Below, piece by piece: positions 15,511 through 23,337 of a stretch of 64,000 nt of DNA. Position 1 is the first letter of the stretch; each line of letters opens with the position of its first letter. Origin of the DNA: Pseudomonadota bacterium (lineage in GTDB: Bacteria; Bdellovibrionota; Bacteriovoracia; Bacteriovoracales; Bacteriovoracaceae). The DNA lies in contig JAIYDC010000081.1 of NCBI GenBank assembly GCA_027487685.1, positions 20,334 through 84,333 of the forward strand, given 5' to 3'. The translations under genes were made by a program, and so were the position numbers. The notes under the pieces were generated by a model. The model was not told where the DNA came from. It saw only the letters and a list, made by a program, of their open reading frames with translations, and ran no database searches.

Positions 15511-17202
15511 CTAATTGCCTGAATTTTCTGGGGCAGGTTCTACTTTAGGCCTAAAAAACCTAGTGTAGTTCAGAATATAGCGGACGGATATCTGCTGAAA
15601 CAGTGAGGTCTCAGGATCCTTGGATATATCCTGTTCACTGCCCTCGAAGTTGGCAAGGCCCTCCTCCATCGTAGAGGCGGGAGTTGTTGCCACGGTCGCA
15701 GCAGGGTCTTCGGTCGAAACTGGCGAAGAATCACTACCAGCAGAAGGCATAGCGACGGCATCCCCGCCGGATTCTGCGACTGGCCCCGTTGGCCCTTCTT
15801 CTGGCTTGGTCTCTGATACGGCGGCTTCGCCCTTCTTATTGAGGTCTGAGAGGTTAAGACCTTTGAGCCCGAGTGACCTGTTAGCGCCGGCCTGCATGCT
15901 CGCGAGGGTCCGCTGCACTTCCTGGTCAAAGTTCAAAGGCTTCTTTTTCTGGGCCGCGCGCTGCTTGTTGATAGCGTCGAGGGCCGCGAGCTTTGCTTTT
16001 TCGACCCGCGCCGCTCCATTGGCAAGCTGCCCCGCCAGCACGTCGGCCCGGGCGGTGTCCCCAGCGTTGAGTGCGTTCGCAAAGTCGGTTGCTATGTTCG
16101 ATTGTGAGCGGAGGGTATCGGTCCCGAAGTTCGCGCTAAAGTTGGGCCGGTTAAGCCGCAGGGGTCTCTGGCATGCCTTCTCTGAGAAAACAATCCCCGC
16201 GCCACCTGAGCTGACGCAGGACTTCACTTCAGGCTTGATGCCATCGGCGAGGAGGGTCACATCCCCGTTCTTGGATCCGCCGTTTACGCCTCCGTTTCCG
16301 CCGGAGGTCGAGCCACCATTGGCACCCGAGGTCGAACCGCCCGTACTTCCGGAGGTCGAGCCGCCAGTTTCCCCGACGCTATTCGTGTCTTGAGTCGCCT
16401 TGTTGAAATCTGCGAGGAGTTTCTCCATCTTTTTGATGTTGTCCTTTAGCTTGGTCTCGGAGCTCATTAGGTCCATCAAAACGAAGCCGGCGATCGCCGT
16501 TGCGCCGCCGAAGATGGCTGCGCGCGAGTAAGGATTATTCATAGCGGTCGTGATTTGCGTGATGAGGCCAGGGATGACCAGTTCGAAGTACATCAATGCT
16601 CCTGCAATTCCGACGACTGCTGCGCTTCCGAGCATTCCGGTGCCACCCGCCTTAACTGAGAGGAAACTGTAGGCAGCTATAATCGCGTACTTTGTCGTAC
16701 TTACCGCCGCCACGCCTGGTCCAGTTGGACCGCATCCATCTGGGGTCAGACCCAACAGGCTCGAGCCCTCGGCGAGTGCTAACGCGGTGGCGACGCCGTA
16801 AGCGGCCGAGACCGCCATCATCCACATCTTCCGCTTCTGAACGAAAGCCAGCTGATCCTTTTCCTCTTTAAGCTTCGCCTCTAACGTAGCCTTCTGAAGG
16901 TCTCCGCCATTAGCCATGGTCTTCTTTACCTCGTCGACCTTCTGTTCCTGATCCTTATGGTGCTTCTTTTGCTGCTGACCTCCGAGGAGTTCCGCGGCGA
17001 TGTAAGCCACGGAGCCGGCCATAAACACATAGATCGACGGACTCTTCGGAGCAAGACAGTTGAGAATGATAGTCGAGCCGACAGCCGCGGTCCCAAGACC
17101 CAGCACCTGATTCGCAATCGGCCCCATGCTCATCGCGCGAGCAGAGTTCACAGGGGCTATGATGAGCACAAAGCTTAGTATGATGGCGAAAAACTTATTC
17201 AT
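15511..17202 (-). CDS. Large secreted or membrane protein with Gly/Ser/Thr/Asn linker
   Basis: 563 residues, not recognised. A signal peptide (MNKFFAIILSFVLIIAPVNS, then ARA) is followed by several hydrophobic segments in residues 30-250, separated by a charged coiled-coil-like stretch (EQKVDEVKKTMANGG). A low-complexity linker of GGSTSG/GGSTSGANGG units lies near residues 275-310. The C-terminal 250 residues are soluble, Ala- and Glu-rich and probably disordered near the end. It may be a periplasm- or surface-exposed inner-membrane protein. The codon pattern resembles the neighbours. The three C-x13-C genes are divergent from it. Confidence 0.78.
   Translation of the reverse strand: MNKFFAIILSFVLIIAPVNSARAMSMGPIANQVLGLGTAAVGSTIILNCLAPKSPSIYVFMAGSVAYIAAELLGGQQQKKHHKDQEQKVDEVKKTMANGGDLQKATLEAKLKEEKDQLAFVQKRKMWMMAVSAAYGVATALALAEGSSLLGLTPDGCGPTGPGVAAVSTTKYAIIAAYSFLSVKAGGTGMLGSAAVVGIAGALMYFELVIPGLITQITTAMNNPYSRAAIFGGATAIAGFVLMDLMSSETKLKDNIKKMEKLLADFNKATQDTNSVGETGGSTSGSTGGSTSGANGGSTSGGNGGVNGGSKNGDVTLLADGIKPEVKSCVSSGGAGIVFSEKACQRPLRLNRPNFSANFGTDTLRSQSNIATDFANALNAGDTARADVLAGQLANGAARVEKAKLAALDAINKQRAAQKKKPLNFDQEVQRTLASMQAGANRSLGLKGLNLSDLNKKGEAAVSETKPEEGPTGPVAESGGDAVAMPSAGSDSSPVSTEDPAATVATTPASTMEEGLANFEGSEQDISKDPETSLFQQISVRYILNYTRFFRPKVEPAPENSGN
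16275..16375 (-). repeat. Short degenerate coding repeat (GGSTSG linker)
   Basis: Imperfect repeats of about 18-33 bases encode GGSTSG-type units inside the 563-residue protein. Copies differ at synonymous positions, which is typical of an expanding flexible linker. Confidence 0.7.
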
Positions 17203-17376
17203 GACCCAATTATCGGTACTTTGGAGAGAAACGTTCGGAGTTTTTGCAGAATCCTCTGGTTAGCCTTCTAGAGGGTAGTCAATGCTGCCAGTTAAGCTTG
17301 GCACTCCTGTTGGCCATCAGGAATTTTTTTAAGGGATTTTTTAAGTTGACCGATAAAGTTAAATCTTAGGAGACCT

Positions 17377-18087
17377 ATGATTATTCAAATGCGCTACATC
17401 CTTCCACTGATTCTGATTGCGGCACCTGCTCTGGCCGTAACAGTCAATGATGTCTGCGAAGCTCTGAACATCAAGCACGCTCGCTCTGGCTCCGCATGCC
17501 GCGTATACGAGAATCGGAACTTCGACCCTGCAGCTCTAACAGTCATCCGCGAGATGGCCAATTATAATCCCGCCAATACCCTCGATTCGCTGCATGCCAG
17601 TGCTGATCATCGTTTCAACGCTGAGGCGGCGGCTAGCTGTGGCGCGGTCGCAAGAAATAATACGCTTTATGGGCGCTTTTGTTTAGAAACGATCCGAGAC
17701 AAAACACCCTCCCCTCTTTTATCACAGATCGTCTCACGCCTCGCTGTGAGGGCCCCTCAGCAAGCGGTCGACGCCTTCCGGGACGCTGGGACCGCTCAGA
17801 TTGCAGCACCACTGGCCGCGATCTGCCTAAGACTTGCAGATGTAAACCCTTACCAGACACTAGATTGTGTGAAGAGTATTGCTAACAAAACGATAGCTCC
17901 TGGAGCCGAGCTTCGATGCCTGGAGCCGCATACTCGCTCTACGGACAGTATGCTCGCCTGTATTGCGAGTCTGCCTTCTAACCCAGGGGAGAATTGCGAA
18001 CAAGGTGGGGCCGTGTCCTCTCCAGGAACAGGTCTATCAACTCTATTTAACGCGGGGGAACAGCTGCAAGTAGCTCCCCGAAAATGA
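17377..18087 (+). CDS. Secreted C-x13-C repeat protein, paralogue 1
   Basis: 236 residues. Signal peptide MIIQMRYILPLILIAAPALA is cut before VTVNDVC. The mature part contains four cysteine pairs, each with exactly 13 residues between the cysteines (starting CEALN, CGAVA, CLRLA and CLEPH). Between pairs sit helical segments with a recurring I-x-N/D-K-x...LL-x-I pattern. I know no family with this layout. AGGAGACCT lies at good spacing before the ATG at 17377. It is the first of three consecutive paralogues; the next gene begins near or within its stop region. Confidence 0.82.
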   Translation: MIIQMRYILPLILIAAPALAVTVNDVCEALNIKHARSGSACRVYENRNFDPAALTVIREMANYNPANTLDSLHASADHRFNAEAAASCGAVARNNTLYGRFCLETIRDKTPSPLLSQIVSRLAVRAPQQAVDAFRDAGTAQIAAPLAAICLRLADVNPYQTLDCVKSIANKTIAPGAELRCLEPHTRSTDSMLACIASLPSNPGENCEQGGAVSSPGTGLSTLFNAGEQLQVAPRK

Positions 18088-18101
18088 GGGATATCCTGAG
18101 C

Positions 18102-18866
18102 ATGAAATTAACCTTAGTACTTTTACTCCTTGCAACGTTTCTGGTTCAGGCAACAAAGGCCGACACCAACATTGTCGAAGTCTGCCATGAAATCGTTACT
18201 AAGCGTCCCTCCCTCACGGACTCCTGCCGCCGGCTCTCGGCAGGCAAGTTTGATGAAGGTGCACTGAGGGTTTCCCTTCAAGCACTCAAAAGTAACCCTT
18301 CGATCGCCCTCCAGGTGCTACAAACAGCGCAAGGGCGAAGTGTCGATAGAGTCGCAGCAGGGGTGTGCGAAGAATATGCCTACTTTCATCCATGGAATGC
18401 AGGCCCATGCATTGATGCCATCTCAAACCGAAAGCTTTCAACGCAGATTCTGCGTATCGCGAGGCAAATGATTCAAAAAAAGAATGGTCGCCTGGCGCTG
18501 GACATCCTTGCTTGGCGTGATGTCACAGAACTAAATCCTAAGCTCTCAATGGTCTGCGAAGAAGTTGCGGCCAGATCGCCGGAGCTCGCCGAGAAGTGCG
18601 TACGGACCATCCTAGGTAGGAAGAATTCCCAGGGAGTCGAAAGCTGTCAAAGCGCTGATCAGAGCGGAGAGGAAAAAATTGATTGTCTGGCGGGCCTTAA
18701 AAGATATGGGGAGCGAGCGCCTGCAAGTCTTAAAACCATAGAAATGGTCGCCATCCGGCCGCCACAGGTCGAGCGTGATGAGGTTGGTCGATTGATGAGG
18801 ACCCAAACCCGAGTCCGTTATCGGAATGGGCCCGCCGGCAACCTCGATGCTTTGGTCATGCCCTAG
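18102..18866 (+). CDS. Secreted C-x13-C repeat protein, paralogue 2
   Basis: 254 residues from the ATG at 18102. The signal peptide is MKLTLVLLLLATFLVQATKA. Cysteine pairs starting CHEIV, CEEYA and CEEVA have 13 residues between cysteines; the fourth (CQSAD) has 12. The helical segments between pairs align with paralogue 1. An in-frame ATG at 18084 overlaps the previous stop (ATGA) but would add MRDILS before the signal peptide and has no Shine-Dalgarno; AGGG lies 11 bases before the chosen start. The C-terminus is basic and Arg-rich. Confidence 0.8.
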   Translation: MKLTLVLLLLATFLVQATKADTNIVEVCHEIVTKRPSLTDSCRRLSAGKFDEGALRVSLQALKSNPSIALQVLQTAQGRSVDRVAAGVCEEYAYFHPWNAGPCIDAISNRKLSTQILRIARQMIQKKNGRLALDILAWRDVTELNPKLSMVCEEVAARSPELAEKCVRTILGRKNSQGVESCQSADQSGEEKIDCLAGLKRYGERAPASLKTIEMVAIRPPQVERDEVGRLMRTQTRVRYRNGPAGNLDALVMP

Positions 18867-18955
18867 CAGGCGTTGTGCCTGTATAATTTTCCTGTAATTA
18901 ACAACAGGATTGAAACTTCGACTAGTATCCCCCCAACAAACCCAGGGAGGAATCT

Positions 18956-19747
18956 ATGAGGAAGTCACTTATCGCCATGATCGCTGCTCTTAGCATCGGT
19001 CAAGCCTATGGCCAGTCGGCCTCGCAGGTCTGCCAGCGCATGGCCGGAATCAACAGCACAAACGCAGCTCAATGTGCACAACTCATTTCTCGGAACCGCT
19101 TCGACCCGCGTGCTCTCGAGATGGCGAATACTGCACTTAATTCCAGCAGCACACGGGCGCTCGAGATTCTCCAGCTCACCGCCAACCGCCGGCTCGAGGA
19201 CAATAGCGCCGCCATATGTTCGGCGATGCTACCGATCAATTCCGATAATGGTATGAAATGCCTGAGCCTTGTACTCGACAACAAGGTATCCAACGAGCTT
19301 CTAAAAATCGCCCAGAAGATGCTCCAATCTAGCAGCACGAACGCCCTCGAGTCGGTCAAAGCTGGCCTAAACGCACGCCTAGCTCCTCAGCTCGCTGACA
19401 TCTGTGAGCGCATGGTAGCAATAAATACGACGAATACTGTTCTCTGCATCCAGACAATCAGCAATAAGATCTCCTTAAACGGGGCAGAACAAGTCTGCGC
19501 GCAATTGCTAAATTCGGGCACAGATAGGGCGATCCAGTGTCTCCAAAACATCGTCATCGACGGCAGGCAAGAGCCTCAGGACCGCGACGTGGTAGTGAGC
19601 TCAAGCGAATTGGTTGAAATCCGCCGTGGCATGTCTCGGGCCCGCTCCCAGATCGACCGCGGGATGATCGACGAAGGTCTGCGCTCTTTAGACCGCGCGA
19701 TCCAGCAGATCAGTGACCTCTCCGGCAATAGCAGAAACTCTCGCTAA
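18956..19747 (+). CDS. Secreted C-x13-C repeat protein, paralogue 3
   Basis: 263 residues. Signal peptide MRKSLIAMIAALSIGQAYG is followed by four cysteine pairs with 13 residues between cysteines (CQRMAGINSTN, CSAMLPINSDN, CERMVAINTTN, CAQLLNSGTD). This copy shows the repeat most clearly: C-x-x-M-x-x-I-N-x-x-N-x-x-x-C, then L-x-x-I-x-N-K, then LLKIAQKMLQSSSTNALESV-type helices. A C-terminal coiled-coil-like tail follows. GGGAGGAATCT precedes the ATG, and a strong terminator follows the stop. It may have its own promoter in the 89-base gap upstream. Confidence 0.83.
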   Translation: MRKSLIAMIAALSIGQAYGQSASQVCQRMAGINSTNAAQCAQLISRNRFDPRALEMANTALNSSSTRALEILQLTANRRLEDNSAAICSAMLPINSDNGMKCLSLVLDNKVSNELLKIAQKMLQSSSTNALESVKAGLNARLAPQLADICERMVAINTTNTVLCIQTISNKISLNGAEQVCAQLLNSGTDRAIQCLQNIVIDGRQEPQDRDVVVSSSELVEIRRGMSRARSQIDRGMIDEGLRSLDRAIQQISDLSGNSRNSR

Positions 19748-19756
19748 GAATAATTT

Positions 19757-19793
19757 GAGGGGGCCCCAAGTGCCCCCCCTCTCTCTTTTTTTT
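19757..19793 (+). terminator. Intrinsic terminator after the C-x13-C cluster
   Basis: GAGGGGGC and a GCCCCCC-CTC arm form a GC-rich stem with a short loop, followed by CTCTCTTTTTTTT on the plus strand. It separates this cluster from the convergent icd gene. Confidence 0.85.
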
Positions 19794-21230
19794 CTAGTCT
19801 TCGCCCTGTGCTTTAGTAAATCCGGGCTTGCCATCAAAGAGCTGAAGCTTCTCGATGTGCACCCACTTCACCTTAGCGTCAGTGATTCGGTAGAGAAGAT
19901 CGTAGATCTGCCGGTCAGAAATCTCTTTACCATTTCTATTGATAAACCGGCAGCGCCAGTGGTCCACGCAGGCGGTATCCGTCTTCCCCGGATAAACTTT
20001 AGTTCCCCGGTTCGAAATCATCTTGAGCTTCATCGCCGTCGATTCGCCACAGATTTCCATAATCGCTCCGAGATCACCCGGACCACCTTTGAACTCGACG
20101 AAGATGTCAGCGCCGTCCACCTTCCCTACCGCAGGTGAGGACTTGAGATTCTCGACAATCTTCACCGTATCAACACGACCCGGACGCGGCTTAGGTTTTC
20201 CGGCCGGCGCGAGGTTGGAGATTACTTTGGCCGTGAAATCCGTCGTGGAGGCACTCAGTGAATCTCCGGCAATGTCCCGAGTTTTACCATCTGGTGAGGC
20301 CCAGGTCTTTCGAACCGCGACTTCGATCCGTTCGGCGGCATCGAGCTCGCCAATGTACTTCAACATAAGGACACCAGAGAGGATCGCGGCGGTAGGATTA
20401 ATGACGTTCTTTCCGGCATACTTAGGTGCCGATCCATGAACAGCTTCGAAGATAGCAGCATTGTGCCCAATATTCGCCGATGGCGCAAACCCCAGCCCCC
20501 CGATGAGGGCCGAGGTAAGGTCACTCATGATATCGCCGTTCATATTGGTCGTAACGATGACGTCGAACTGCTCAGGCTTTTTCACTAGCTGATGACAGCA
20601 GTTGTCGATGATAATATGGTGCGCTTCGATTTCTGGATAATCCTTGGAAACTTCTTCGAAGACCTTTTTGAAGAGACCTTCCGTGAGTTTCATGATGTTT
20701 GCCTTTGTGGCGCAATGAACCGTCTTTCTGCCTTCCATCCGAGCGTACTCGAAGGCGTAGCGCATGATCTTCTCACAGCCCGGTCGGGAAATGAGCTTTA
20801 AGCATTGCGCGACGTCTGGAGTCTGCATATGCTCAATGCCGGCATAGAGGTCCTCTACATTTTCCCGAATGACAACGAGGTCAAGCTTGCGACCAGAATA
20901 GGGCGTGGGAACTCCTTCGAACTCGCTTACTGGCCGAACGTTGGCGAAAGTTTCAAATAGCTTCCGAAGAGTAACATTGGCCGACTTCTCCCCAAAACCA
21001 ACCGGAGTTTCCAAAGGCCCTTTAAGTACGATCCGGTTCTTCCGGATGGACTCAATGGTCTCCTCAGGGACACCACTCTCTATACCCTGCTTAAAGACCG
21101 AGGCACCAGCGTGGCGGATTTCCCAGTCAATGGTTACCCCTGCAGCTTCGATAATTTTCCGGGTAGCGTCGATGACTTCCGGCCCTATGCCGTCTCCGGG
21201 GATGAGGGTGATTGTATGTTTAGCAGTCAT
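19794..21230 (-). CDS. icd: Isocitrate dehydrogenase (NADP-type)
   Basis: 478 residues of the isocitrate/isopropylmalate dehydrogenase family, with LIPGDGIGPEVIDATRK, NVTLRKLFETFANVRP (substrate Ser-Asn and Arg), VIRENVEDLYAGIEH, TKANIMK and NMNGDIMSDL. APKYAGKNVINP carries the Lys-Tyr that bind the 2'-phosphate of NADP in E. coli. The extra C-terminal domain of about 130 residues is shared with Thermus-type enzymes. It converts isocitrate to 2-oxoglutarate in the TCA cycle. AAGGAG precedes the ATG, and a 39-codon ORF lies 10 bases upstream in the same transcript. Confidence 0.93.
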   Translation of the reverse strand: MTAKHTITLIPGDGIGPEVIDATRKIIEAAGVTIDWEIRHAGASVFKQGIESGVPEETIESIRKNRIVLKGPLETPVGFGEKSANVTLRKLFETFANVRPVSEFEGVPTPYSGRKLDLVVIRENVEDLYAGIEHMQTPDVAQCLKLISRPGCEKIMRYAFEYARMEGRKTVHCATKANIMKLTEGLFKKVFEEVSKDYPEIEAHHIIIDNCCHQLVKKPEQFDVIVTTNMNGDIMSDLTSALIGGLGFAPSANIGHNAAIFEAVHGSAPKYAGKNVINPTAAILSGVLMLKYIGELDAAERIEVAVRKTWASPDGKTRDIAGDSLSASTTDFTAKVISNLAPAGKPKPRPGRVDTVKIVENLKSSPAVGKVDGADIFVEFKGGPGDLGAIMEICGESTAMKLKMISNRGTKVYPGKTDTACVDHWRCRFINRNGKEISDRQIYDLLYRITDAKVKWVHIEKLQLFDGKPGFTKAQGED

Positions 21231-21240
21231 CGGTAACTCC

Positions 21241-21360
21241 TTAAAGGACGAATCCAGTCATGTGGGTGTGATGTTCAACTTGCTTGGCCTCTGACTTAGT
21301 GGTCACTTTGAGGATCATGGCAGTTAAGAGTGTGAGTAACAGAAACATTGTGTGTAGCAT
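21241..21360 (-). CDS. Small membrane peptide upstream of icd
   Basis: 39 residues from the ATG at 21360, which has AAGGAGAACTC immediately upstream, a near-perfect ribosome binding site. The peptide starts with a hydrophobic helix (MLHTMFLLLTLLTAMILKV) and ends with a His-rich tail (VEHHTHMTGFVL). It lies 10 bases before icd, so it should be co-transcribed. The frame is open further upstream; a start at 21429 would give 62 residues with two membrane helices but has no Shine-Dalgarno. The function is unknown. Confidence 0.6.
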   Translation of the reverse strand: MLHTMFLLLTLLTAMILKVTTKSEAKQVEHHTHMTGFVL

Positions 21361-21444
21361 GAGTTCTCCTTGGTAGCTTAATAATAAGCCACCTGCTACA
21401 ATTGCAGAAATAGATAAATACCATGGCATCCATTGGAGTTTCGA

Positions 21445-22317
21445 ATGAATTGGCTGAACTACCATCATCTCTTTTACTTTTATAAAATCGCAGAGTTTGG
21501 TTCCGTATCCAAGGCCGCACTAGAGCTTAGGATTGGACAACCAACCCTAAGCTCCCAGCTAAAAGAGCTCGAGGGGCGACTGGGGATTCTTTTTGAGCGT
21601 CGCTCCCGCTCCCTCATCCTGACGGAGCGAGGAAAGATTGTGCTCAAGTACGCGCGAGAGATCTTTACCCGTGGAGAAGAACTTTTGGGAGTTCTGGAAC
21701 GAGGCCAGTTAGCTCTTCAACGGGAGCTGGTCCTTGGCGCTCAGGAGGGAGTGCCAAAGGCGATTATCTGCGAGACTCTTCTAAGGCTTCACAGGCGCAC
21801 GAACCTTAAGGTGCGAGTGAGTGAGGGTGAAGCGCCAGTGCTCCTAGATCAGCTCCTCGAGGGAAAGGTCGATCTGGTGGTCTTTGACCATGAGCTGTCC
21901 CACACCGATGGGACCATCGTCTACCGCCCCATCGATAAAGAGAAGATTGCCTTCTGGGGGGGTGACAATTTTAGAAAGAAGGCACGTGGCTTCCCGAAGT
22001 CTCTTGATGCTCAGCCGATGATTCTCTCTTGCGTAGGCCATCCTCTGAGGCAAACAGTTGAGCGGTTTTTTGTCGAAAATGACCTCGAGCTACAGATCGC
22101 TATCGAGGCACCAGATACGGCCCTCATCAAGGAGCTAGCTGCTAACGGCGGCGGAATCGTGGCCCTAGGAGAGAGTACCGTGAGGGGTTGGGTGGACGCG
22201 GGACGACTCCATAGGATAGGGAATCTTCCTTACACGCAGAATTATAGTCTTGGGATTCTTAAGAAGTTTCTAAAGGATCCCCTATCAGAGATCATTCTTC
22301 AGGAGTTTCGAAGATAG
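21445..22317 (+). CDS. LysR-family transcriptional regulator (NhaR-like)
   Basis: 290 residues. The N-terminal winged helix (MNWLNYHHLFYFYKIAEFGS, then LRIGQPTLSSQLKELEGRLG) is typical LysR and closest in style to NhaR, which begins with INYNHLYYF. A substrate-binding domain follows (VPKAIICETLLRLH, VDLVVFDHEL). The effector is unknown. The ATG at 21445 has GGAG at 6-base spacing; a TTG four codons upstream is less likely. It is divergent from the icd leader ORF and could regulate icd or itself from the shared 84-base gap. Confidence 0.9.
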   Translation: MNWLNYHHLFYFYKIAEFGSVSKAALELRIGQPTLSSQLKELEGRLGILFERRSRSLILTERGKIVLKYAREIFTRGEELLGVLERGQLALQRELVLGAQEGVPKAIICETLLRLHRRTNLKVRVSEGEAPVLLDQLLEGKVDLVVFDHELSHTDGTIVYRPIDKEKIAFWGGDNFRKKARGFPKSLDAQPMILSCVGHPLRQTVERFFVENDLELQIAIEAPDTALIKELAANGGGIVALGESTVRGWVDAGRLHRIGNLPYTQNYSLGILKKFLKDPLSEIILQEFRR

Positions 22318-22359
22318 CTAAATTTGGCACTAGTCGTCGGCAAATAATCGTCTAGATCT

Positions 22360-22385
22360 TTGACACCTGACAACTTTTTTATAAT
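22360..22385 (+). promoter_or_regulatory. Possible promoter of the 34-residue repeat gene
   Basis: A perfect TTGACA (22360-22365) and a perfect TATAAT (22380-22385) lie about 77 bases before the ATG, but the spacer is only 14 bases, shorter than the usual 16-18. The -10 may work with another -35. Confidence 0.35.
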
Positions 22386-22461
22386 CAAGCTCCCCCTCAT
22401 CAAAAATTGCGGTACCGTGGAGCCACCTTGCCAATAACTGATAACTCTTAAAGGAGAGCTT

Positions 22462-23172
22462 ATGAAATTTGTGGCCATGCTATCAATTGTATTTGTGTCT
22501 GGTTTTTCAATTGCTGCGGAGGCGTGCATAGGACGCCAGTGTTCGAGCATCCAGTGGACCTCATCTGGCGGTTGCGCAGAATACACGCCGAATGGTACCT
22601 ACATTCAGGGAGTCTCACTGGATTTATGCCGCCAGAGCCAGGGGAGTAGCTATCAGTGGACCTCATCTGGCGGATGCGGAGAATACGCTCCCAATGGAAC
22701 CTACATTCAAGGAGTGTCGGTGGATTTATGCCGCCAGACCCAAGGGAGTAGCTATCAGTGGACCTCGAGCGGGGGCTGCGGTGAGTACTCGCCGAACGGA
22801 ACTTACATCCGAGGTGTGATCACAAACTACTGCCGAAATGAGCAAGGAAGTAGTTTCCAATGGACCTCATCCGGTGCCTGTGGGGAATACGCTCCGAACG
22901 GAACATACATCCGCGGAGTGGAGCTTAATTACTGTCGTCGAACTTCCAGAAGTCACGTAAACTGGACGTCGTCAGGAGGTTGCGCTGAATATACTCCCAA
23001 TGGAACATACGTAAGGGGAGTTAGCCTCAACGATTGCCGCGCAAGGAAAGGTAGTAAGTACGACTGGACCTCTAGCGGCGGTTGTGGCGAATACTCACCC
23101 AATGGTACCTACATCCAAGGAGCACCTCTAAGTGCTTGTCGGAACGAGTGTGGTGTTGTTCGTCGACGTTAA
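22462..23172 (+). CDS. Secreted Cys-rich protein of six 34-residue tandem repeats
   Basis: 236 residues. Signal peptide MKFVAMLSIVFVSGFSIAAEA. From residue 31 to the end there are six tandem repeats of 34 residues with the core WTSSGGCxEYxPNGTYIxGV and a second Cys in the pattern xxCR. Each repeat has two cysteines, so one disulfide per repeat is likely. Invariant residues are W-T-S-S-G, C, E-Y, P-N-G-T-Y and C-R. I do not recognise the family; a small beta-rich binding module or surface/secreted adhesin is possible. AAGGAGAGCTT precedes the ATG, and a terminator follows. Confidence 0.85.
   Translation: MKFVAMLSIVFVSGFSIAAEACIGRQCSSIQWTSSGGCAEYTPNGTYIQGVSLDLCRQSQGSSYQWTSSGGCGEYAPNGTYIQGVSVDLCRQTQGSSYQWTSSGGCGEYSPNGTYIRGVITNYCRNEQGSSFQWTSSGACGEYAPNGTYIRGVELNYCRRTSRSHVNWTSSGGCAEYTPNGTYVRGVSLNDCRARKGSKYDWTSSGGCGEYSPNGTYIQGAPLSACRNECGVVRRR
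22552..23169 (+). repeat. Six tandem coding repeats of 102 bases
   Basis: DNA units of 102 bases encode the 34-residue repeat. The first three copies are close at DNA level (shared CAGTGGACCTC core and ACCTACATTCA), the later three more diverged, which suggests an older array with recent duplication at the 5' side. Confidence 0.85.
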
Positions 23173-23200
23173 TCAATTCCTATGTCGGGGAGATTCTCCC

Positions 23201-23232
23201 AAAGAAGGCTGCCACATCGGTGGCCTTCTTTA
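23201..23232 (+). terminator. Intrinsic terminator after the repeat gene
   Basis: AAAGAAGGC and GCCTTCTTT form a 9-bp stem with the inner TGCC/GTGG partly extending it, followed by a T/A-rich stretch. It ends the 22462 transcript. Confidence 0.65.
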
Positions 23233-23337
23233 TTAGTTTACTGGCCACCAGAAAGTAGACAGTATGAATTCTTTTCTCAACGAATCCCCACTACGATGGT
23301 CCCGGCTACAATGAATAAAACACTTCCGGAGTCCTCT

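Noticed and set aside
15620..16393. 257-codon plus-strand ORF
   Set aside because: It is antisense to the 563-residue gene and its Pro/Ser/Glu pattern mirrors the GC-rich repeat on the other strand; no Shine-Dalgarno or domain.
17305..17330. Weak hairpin TCCTG/CAGGA with seven T on the plus strand
   Set aside because: Stem is only 5 bp and no plus-strand gene lies upstream, so it is not called a terminator.
18882..18887. Perfect TATAAT upstream of paralogue 3
   Set aside because: No -35 at usable spacing; kept only as a note that a separate promoter is possible.
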